In this document: piece after piece, positions 56,930 to 64,000 of the stretch
Layout: every line of letters begins with the position of its first letter
Numbering within the stretch: position 1 is the first letter of the stretch
Source: Siniperca chuatsi
Lineage: Eukaryota > Chordata > Actinopteri > Centrarchiformes > Sinipercidae
Reading direction: 5' to 3'
NCBI RefSeq assembly: GCF_020085105.1
Contig: NC_058058.1
Coordinates: 3,543,587-3,607,586 of the forward strand
Length of the DNA: 64,000 bases
The notes under the pieces: model-generated
What the model was told of the DNA's origin: nothing
Database searches by the model: none
Seen by the model: the letters and a program-made list of their open reading frames with translations, nothing else
Program-made: the position numbers and the translations under genes

Positions 56930-57258
56930 TCAGGACTGGGAACACTGGTCTCTCCTCAGTGTCTCTGAGAGCGGAGTCTGAGAGCCCTGGGTGGCCTCAC
57001 AGGTCACAGAGCCCACCTTCCTCCACTGGTCTGCAGGGAGCCTCAGGGTGCTGCTCCAGCTGTAGCGGCCGTCCTTCTCCAGCACCCCGGGGCTCCTGCT
57101 CTCCTCCCAGCTGCTGCTGCTGCTGCTGCCGTCCACCTTCCAGGCCAGACTCCAGTCTGAGGGGAAGCCCTTGTTGGCCAGGCACATGAGCGTGGCCTTC
57201 CCCTGCTGCAGCTCCTCGCTGGAGGGGGGCAGCACCGTCAGGGTGGGACGGGCATCAC
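56930..57258 (-). CDS. Ig light-chain constant exon C9, intact
   Basis: SDARPT-subtype constant domain nearly identical to C6: [15 protein letters not shown], both disulphide Cys, a six-Ser run and the end [12 protein letters not shown] (with QTPLSE instead of QTPVSE). Acceptor CCTAG. Candidate poly(A) signal at 56756-56761. With J5 and J6 it forms the third J-J-C module. No GRVVPT-type exon accompanies this module within the window. Confidence 0.94.
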
Positions 57259-58082
57259 CTAGGAGACACCAATCAGCTTAGAGGACAGGGACCACACAGC
57301 TGTCAATCAACCACCAGACACCTGGTAACCGTTAATGTGTGAGAGCTGATTTTCTCCTTTAAGGAGTTTCTGTCAGATGGTTTTTCTGCTCCACCAGTCA
57401 CTCACTCACACATTGTTTCACTTCCCTTTAAGAAGCCTCTCATGCATATCAGCGCAGAGAGAATCATCATACAGAATGACCTGAAATATGTCAAACTACA
57501 CTGGAAATAAAAGGAGCAGATTTGGCAAAATGTTCAAACTTTCTCATCAAAATCATCCAAAATCTTAACTATACATTCCTTTAAAGTATTTAGTGGAAAC
57601 ATAAACAATACAAGAAATTAATTGACAACAATCAAATCTTCTTTATGTGGATTTCAATCATCATTACCAAACTGAAACAATATATGGCACGAGAAATTGA
57701 TTTTGCACATTTTCAAATACCCATCTTTGTCCTCACTCTGTTCACTTTTCTTGAAGAAAGTTATTTTTTAATTAATCATAACAACAGTTATCATTGTGGT
57801 CGAAAATTTTAAAGTAATCTAGGCAAACACTTTTTAGTTTTATCAAGTTTTATCCTTTCTACACTTCAAGCTTTTTGAATTTCAGTATGACAGGAAATTG
57901 TAAAGAAAGTTTAGTAAAGCCGCTCTGAGTTAGCCTCCATGATAAAGGAGGAGAAATTCAAACACGAATACTTAATATTTTATAATTTAAAACAAGATGT
58001 ATTTATCTGCTTCAAAAATCCAAAAACTGAATTAAAAACATTAATTTACAATATTATTTTAAGTATTTGTGCAGAAACTTAC
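57259..58082 (-). other. J5-C9 intron
   Basis: Copy of the J1-C2 and J3-C6 introns, including the CTCCTTTAAGGAG hairpin. No exon inside. Confidence 0.6.
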
Positions 58083-58159
58083 TTCCAACGTCCAGTCTGG
58101 TTCCTCCACCGAACGTGTTCCACAGTGATACAAACTCATTGAGCCGCCGTACAAAAACC
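58083..58159 (-). CDS. Ig J segment J5 with 23-RSS
   Basis: J coding part 58083-58120 encodes [12 protein letters not shown] with a synonymous change against J1. RSS 58121-58159 consensus, 23-bp spacer. Intact, GTAAGT donor. Confidence 0.93.
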
Positions 58160-58443
58160 TCTCACTGTAGAGAGACACGGCTCTCTGACTTTGTCAGACT
58201 GAACTAAACCTACAGGCCCTCGAGATGCAAGTTTACCATTAAAATTGGAAACAATCATTTCTTCTCTGGCTAAATATTTTATCTTCATTTGAATGAGTTT
58301 TATTAAATTTTTTTGCTGAAGTAAAAAAAAAAAAATTTGACGTTACAATGGAAAGGCAACTTTTTTTCTGATATGCTGAAAGTTAAAGAATTAAATAGAA
58401 AAATAGCTCCTGAAGCAATACAAATTTTGAACATTTGACTTAC

Positions 58444-58520
58444 TTCCAACATCCAGTCTGGTTCCTCCACCAAAAGTCAACCACAGTGATACAAACTCAT
58501 TGAGCCGCCGTACAAAAACC
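58444..58520 (-). CDS. Ig J segment J6 with 23-RSS
   Basis: J coding part 58444-58481 encodes [15 protein letters not shown] 58482-58520 consensus with a 23-bp spacer. Intact, GTAAGT donor. Confidence 0.93.
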
Positions 58521-59017
58521 TCTCACTGTAGAGAGACACGGCTCTCTGACTTTGATACAAACAAACTCACCAAAATTAGTCTCTGTTTGTAAAATGTATT
58601 CAGATAAAATGAAAAGTGACAATAAAAACAACAGTAACAAATTTCCACACAAATGTTTATTTTATACATATTGATTTCCTCTTAAATTTATAGTAATTGC
58701 TCCAGCAATACACTTGAATGAGAAAGGAGACATTTGGAAACAAAATATGTCTAGAAGAATAAAGCCAAAATCATTTAAAACAGGTTTTGAAAAATTCCTA
58801 ATCAATATTCTGACAAACTGATTGATCCATTAATAGACAGCATCATCAGAGTCCCTGCTGGAGTCAGTCAGAGCATTTCCATAGAGAGCCACTTTGCATC
58901 AGCAGCACCATGCTCCAGTGCTCTGGGAGAGTTTATAGTCCTGAGAGTTGAACACTGGATGACTGACAGCTGTCCTTCATGACAACAGAAGCCACAGAAA
59001 TCCTCCTCATCAAAAAC

Positions 59018-59500
59018 ATGACTTTGATCTGCGTCCTCATCTGGACTCTCCTCTGCTGCTGCTTCACAGGTAAAGTCCAGAGAATCAAGCTCCTCTCCTC
59101 TGTGAACATCCGTCCCTCTGAAATGAAGCCGACAAAACCATGACGCTGCTTTATGTTTTTGTCTCTGTATCCTTAGAGTCCAGAGGCCAGGTCACAGTGA
59201 CTCAGCCTGGAGCAGTGAGCTCTGCTCTGGGAGGCTCCGTCTCCATCAGCTGTAGGACCAGTCAGAATGTTTATTATGGTAGCTCATACCACTATTTAGC
59301 CTGGTACCAACAGAGAGATGGAGAAACTCCTAAACTCCTCATTTACCTTGCTAGCACTCGAGCATCAGGGATTCCAGTTCATTTTACAGGCAGTGGATCA
59401 AACTCTGACTTCACTCTGACCATCAGTGGAGTCCAGACTGAAGATGCAGCAGTTTACTACTGTCAGAGTCTCCACAACATCAACAGCCAGTGGTTGTTCA
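59018..59500 (+). CDS. Ig V segment V16 (main family, long CDR1), intact
   Basis: Leader 59018-59069, V exon 59177-59500. CDR1 [15 protein letters not shown]3 [12 protein letters not shown], and His in the usual RFTG stretch (VHFTG). The acceptor is CCTTAG rather than CCTCAG. RSS 59501-59528 consensus. It stands about 0.7 kb right of J6, as V4 does to J2. It is the only main-family V without a (CA)n tract behind it; a solo LTR begins 116 bp after its RSS. Confidence 0.92.
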
Positions 59501-59644
59501 CACAGTGAAAAAGCGTCGTACAAAAACCTCCCTCAGTCAGACTGAACAGAAACTGAAGTGACTGCTGCAGCAGGAAGCTACTGCAGAGACTGATACACTT
59601 CACTGAGTACAATGACATGCTTCACACACATAAAACATACTGTA

Positions 59645-60237
59645 TGTGACTAGTTTTCTCTGTGTTTTCCTTCCCTGGTGTCCCTTGTGTGTTTTTGTCT
59701 GTCTCTTTGTGTCTGTGTGTGTATGTGTGCTGTGGGTGTGGTTCTCATTCACTCTCCATCCTGGTTCCTGGTTACCTGCTAAGTACATACTCCTGCCTCT
59801 CATCAAGTTCATCACGTTGCAGTATATTAACCCTGGTTCTTCAGCCACTCATCGCCTGATCGTCTTGTCGTCCTGTGGTAGTATGTGCTCCAGGCCTCTG
59901 TCATGACTTTGTGATTCATTATGTCCTTGTGACTTTTTCTTGTGTGATTCTCCTGCCTAATCGTGTTTTTCCTTGTGCTTCAGCACTCATCTGCCTGCCT
60001 GCCTGCTCTCAACCAGCTTTCCACCAGCCATCTCCAGCAAGCCACACCATTCCACCTCACTCATCCACGTAGCTCAGGTCTCCCCAGCCATCGCTCACCG
60101 CCCTCTGCCTTTGCAGGCTGCCTCTCAGCTCACTCAATCTCCATTCCCCATTCCCCTTACAATTAAGACCCACTTTTATATTAATTTACTCTGGTGTTTG
60201 TGCCAGCTTTGGGGTCAAAATCTGCAAAACTGTAACA
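59645..60237 (+). mobile_element. Solo LTR with 5-bp target duplication
   Basis: 593-bp insert starting TGTGACTAG and ending ACTGTAACA, bounded by CTGTA on both sides (59640-59644 and 60238-60242). It contains a TATATTAA promoter-like box and is pyrimidine-rich. It differs from the LTRs at 21026 and 54875, so it belongs to another family. Fossil, no internal region. Confidence 0.65.
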
Positions 60238-60356
60238 CTGTATGTATAAATATTTTAATTTAAATAAATATTTTGAATAGAATAAAAATAAAATAAATAA
60301 AACACTATATACAGTTATTTACATACATATGCCATTCATATGACATATTACATACA

Positions 60357-60995
60357 TATTGCCATCTTGGACAGTGTCTCCCACCCGCTCCATGACGTGC
60401 TGGTCAAGCAAAGGAGCACCTTCAGCAGAAGACTCATCCCCCAAAATGCACCACAGAGCGCCACAGGAAGTCATTCCTGCCTGTGGCCATCAGACTATTT
60501 AACTCCTCCCTCTAAGTGTTAGTCTGTTTGACCCTAAGTCATTAAACTGGACATTGAGCATTACCTCTCCGCCATAATTAATAATAATTGTGCAATATTC
60601 TGTGTACTACTCCTGTGCAATATTAGTTTTCCCATGTTAGTTTTTCTTATTTATTGTTATTGATATTATATACCTCTATTACTCTCGACAGTACATGCAC
60701 CTCCGTTTATTATTACTATTACTTATTACATATTTAGTTACATTGTATTTTATACTGTACTTTCATCATCATCCAGAAAACCCACTTGGTACTCGACACT
60801 TAGTTTATCTTATACTTATACCGACATGATACTTAATTTATTTTCTGACCTGTTTTATTGTGTTTATAGTGTATCATATCGTTTTCTAGTACTTTCTCCT
60901 GTGTGCACTGACGTAAAGGCAAGCTACTGTAACAAAGAGTTTCCCTACGGGGATCAATAAAGTATTTCTGATTCTGATTCTGATTCTGATATATA
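60357..60995 (+). mobile_element. Rex1/L2-like LINE 3' end
   Basis: Same family as 21872-23045, plus strand: the last part of the RT frame (VSHPLHDVLVKQRSTFSRR), a 3' UTR and a GATCAATAAAGTATTTC end followed by GATTCT repeats. 5' truncated. Confidence 0.75.
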
Positions 60996-61012
60996 ACATA
61001 TACACCCAGAAA

Positions 61013-63375
61013 TCTTTAATGTATAGCAAGGTTGGTTGCAGATTCTGGTATCCACATATCATCATCAAAGTGAAATGAAACTGTTAAAACTCAAAAACAT
61101 TGTTAATAAGTACTTCACTAATAACCCCCAATGGATTACTACATAGTAGACAATGATGAGTTACTAGAGAATGGACTGGGAGAGGATATACTAGTGAATC
61201 ATTAGGTAATGATTAGTTCATGAATATCTTTGAATCGATCATACTGACCTTTTTCTTCATGAGTTGTTCCTGTTAAACTACCAGCCGGTGAACAGCACAA
61301 AACTAGTAACAGCTCATTCATTACTAATTACTTACACATTACTTACAGTTTTTATGCAAGTAAAGTAATACATCATACTAAGTTAAGTAGTCCCTTATTA
61401 CTTCATCATTAGTTTAAGATTACTTAGCCTTTTTGTGCCCCCTCAAGTAGATTGGTGCATCAAACTGAGTGGTTACTGAGTACTGAATCATTGCTTCATG
61501 AGTACCTGTCCATTAGTTAATTATTTCAGCATTAAGCAACAGTGTTTGGGATTTCCTTTCATTGTTTTCAGATACAAGAACAGCCACAACATACACAATA
61601 GTGGTTAGCATTAGCACTTGGCATTAGCATGTAGCTGACATTAGTTTTTTGCAAGGGTAATAATTGCTTGACTTTAATCGACTGGTCATCCATTTCTGTG
61701 TCTTCCACCAGGGGCGTAGAACTAAATTCTGGACCCTGTACATCAGCAGTCTCTATGGGCCCCTCCCTGCATCCACGGCTATTCATTCTAGTATCTTTGT
61801 GGGCACTCCTCAAATGAGGGCCCTGTATACTCAGTCACCATTTCCCCCCCAGTCCTAAGCCTATCTTCCACCGTGGCTGCCAACAGCGCAGGAGCTGAGT
61901 CTTTACACCATGGCAGCAAGCCCCACCCCCAAAGTTCCTGTACTTTTGGAAAGTGCTACCCCCCGAGCAGGGACCTTTTGGGGCCTCACAGGCTGGCCCC
62001 CTCTGGCACAGCGGCAACAACACATTTTCCCTTACATGCAACTCAGAAACCCGACAAATACAAAGAGACTGAAAATTCATTCTCAATCTTGGTAACAGCA
62101 AACCCATTCTCCACAGTGTCCATGTACTCACTTTTGTGGAGCTTTCAGTCATATCACATGATCTTCCTCAGCAGATGGAGTTGCTCAGTCGTCACTAAAA
62201 TGTAGATTTTTGAATTCCCATTCCTCTGAAAATTTTTGGGACTTCTTGTCCACGTTGGCTTCAAAGGTAAAAGATTCCATGACAACTGGGCAAACTACTT
62301 CTGCTGAGGTGTGAGAACAAATTTGAGAGAAACTGTGAGTTTTGATGAAACTTATATTTTGTCTGTGCTTTATTGATCAACAATAAGGAGTATAATGACG
62401 CACAGTAAATATTCAATACATTACTATAGAGCATTGAAGACTGCCAGATGTTGATATGGAAATTATTTCTTTCCTCCTTTGCTGAGCTCAGTAACCATGG
62501 TAACAAACAGGCATCGCTGCTGAACCATGGCAACAGACAGGTTTCAGTACTAAAGATAAAGTTAAAAGTGACATTTTGTTCCTCTGATGCATTAATGTTT
62601 GCTAAGCAAACTACAAACATATCTGAGTTTTAAAGTAAAAAAATACATAACCTAATATGACAGATGTCAGGTTTATATTGTTTTACAGTGTGATAAAGAT
62701 TTCTTGTCTAAAACAGAAAGGACCTCGATGGTGTGTGATTATACTGTTCATTCAAAATGAACCCTGTTAACAACTGAGTTACGTATTAAAACTAATCAAA
62801 TCAAACCTACTCTTACAGCATGTTGTTTAAATATAACAGCTATGTTTTAAGATAATCATTTGTAATAAAGTAAAGTACTTGATCAAGATCAAGGAAAACC
62901 CATGAACAATACTTGGCTCAGTATTTGGGCTGAAATTTAAAAACTTTTCTGAACATTTTCTTCAAAGAGAATACTTTTTTTGCAGTGAAACAAAATGTTT
63001 AACTGAAGAAGATTTTAGTCTGAGACATAATGTGACACAATCAAGCATCACTGTAATTAAATTAAATTCCAATCACTAGTTAAATATTTCAGTAAAGTCT
63101 ACAAGAAAACAGAATTTGGGTTATTAAAGGAGTTAAATGTTCTTATAGTTAACATCCAGTCTGGTTCTCCCTCCCTGTACCACAGTGACAGAAAGACAGC
63201 TCACTGACTTTGATAACAACTCACCTAACACATTCACAGTTATGAGGTAAAGTGTTTAACAGTCAGAAACTCCACAAATTTAAAGGTAACCATTTAACCC
63301 TTACTGAATTGTTAAATGTCTTCAAAATCTTTTAAGTCTCTCACAGTAAAATAAAGGCAAAAAAAAAATTTTGTT
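61013..63375. repeat. Segmental duplication, unit B right block
   Basis: Second copy of 28140-30890, with about 300 bp missing near 61600. It contains no V or C exon. The recurring flank block sits at about 62150-62200. Confidence 0.8.
63145..63187 (-). pseudogene. Ig J segment relic, unit B copy
   Basis: Duplicate of 30664-30706: intact CACTGTG heptamer (63181-63187), J-like GGRTRLDV end, and no nonamer, proper FGxG or splice donor. Confidence 0.72.
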
Positions 63376-63377
63376 GA

Positions 63378-63890
63378 AGGACCTCAGCCTCCTCAGAAAA
63401 TAGAGGCGGTTCTGACCCTTCCTGTAAAGAGCTTGAGTGTTCTTAGCCCAGTCCAGTTTATTGTCCATGTGTACTCCCAGGTATTTGTAGTCCTCAGCAA
63501 TGTCCACACTGACCCCCTGGATGGAAACCGGGATCACTGGTGCCTTGGCCCTTCGTAGGTCTAAAACCAGCTCCTTAGACTTAGTCGCTTTGAGCTGCAG
63601 ATGGTTCTGTTCAAACCATGAGACAAAGCTACCCACCACAGCCCTGTACTCAGTCTTATCACCACCGCTGATACATCCCACCACAGCAGAGTCATCAGAA
63701 AACTTCTGAAGGTGGCAGGACTCTGTGTGGTAGCTGAAGTCTGTGGTGTAGATGGTGAAGAGGAAGGGAGAGAGGACGGTCCCCTGAGGGGCCCCAGTGT
63801 TGCTGACCACACTGTCTGACACACAGTGCTGCAGACGCACGTGCTGCCAGTCTGGTAGTCAACATCCAGGTAGTCAACATCCTGATCACC
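63378..63890 (-). mobile_element. Rex1/L2-like LINE, RT fragment
   Basis: Minus-strand RT core (GAPQGTVLSPFLFTIYT, FSDDSAVVG active-site variant, DLRRAKAPVIPVSIQG, DYKYLGVHMDNKLDWAKN). Its 3' part is missing: the frame breaks off at 63378 into duplicated flank sequence. No counterpart at the same place in unit A (near 30885). Confidence 0.78.
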
Positions 63891-64000
63891 TGATGTTATG
63901 AAATATTAGTAATCTGACTCTGAGACAAACCCAGTAACTGTGGATTTCATGGATCAACTGTTATTATTAAGAAAGTAGTTATTCCTGTAATCTTACACAT

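Overview
This window is part of a teleost fish immunoglobulin light-chain locus of the kappa-like type (IgL1/L3 group). The V segments carry 12-bp-spacer recombination signals and the J segments carry 23-bp-spacer signals, as in kappa and opposite to lambda. The repeat content is typical of bony fish: L2/Rex-type and L1/Tx1-type LINE pieces, Ty3/Gypsy LTRs and long (CA)n tracts. I cannot name the species; a percomorph-like fish is a guess. No RNA gene, CRISPR array or bacterial feature was seen.

Layout. All 16 V segments or V remnants lie on the + strand. All constant exons and J segments lie on the - strand. Each V has a 52-nt leader exon, a ~107-nt intron, a V exon of 315 or 324 nt, and a 12-RSS. 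Upstream is a variant octamer (CTTTGCAT or GTTTGCAT), and just downstream there is usually a (CA)n tract. I number V1-V16, J1-J6 (plus two J relics) and C1-C9 from left to right. V1, V4, V5, V9, V12, V14, V15 and V16 look intact. V2 and V11 are intact copies of a second V family with a flawed heptamer. V3, V7, V10 and V13 are damaged; V6 and V8 are fragments. C5, C6 and C9 are intact constant exons. C2 is open but has lost its C-terminal cysteine. C1, C3, C4, C7 and C8 are deleted remnants.

The window is close to two tandem copies of one ~33-kb unit. Positions 1-17.2 kb match 33.4-51.4 kb, and 28.1-30.9 kb matches 61.0-63.4 kb. The J-J-C module (7.6-11.5 kb) occurs a second time at 41.2-45.1 kb and a third time at 53.4-58.8 kb. 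Between the shared parts, each unit has its own insertions. Unit A has a broken Gypsy copy that splits V6 (18.1-21.5 kb), LINE pieces and two solo LTRs. Unit B has an internally rearranged Gypsy relative (53.8-55.5 kb) and a solo LTR next to V16.

How it works together. Because every V RSS and every J RSS points the same way on the chromosome, V-to-J joining must occur by inversion, which keeps all DNA and permits secondary rearrangement. J exons end in phase 1 (last base A) and can splice to either constant-exon subtype in frame. After the duplication the two units decayed unequally: unit A kept good J segments but no canonical constant exon, whereas unit B and the third module carry the three intact constant exons. 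Besides light-chain parts, the V flanks carry three copies of a piece of a nicotinamide riboside kinase (nmrk2-like) gene, which is unexpected here.
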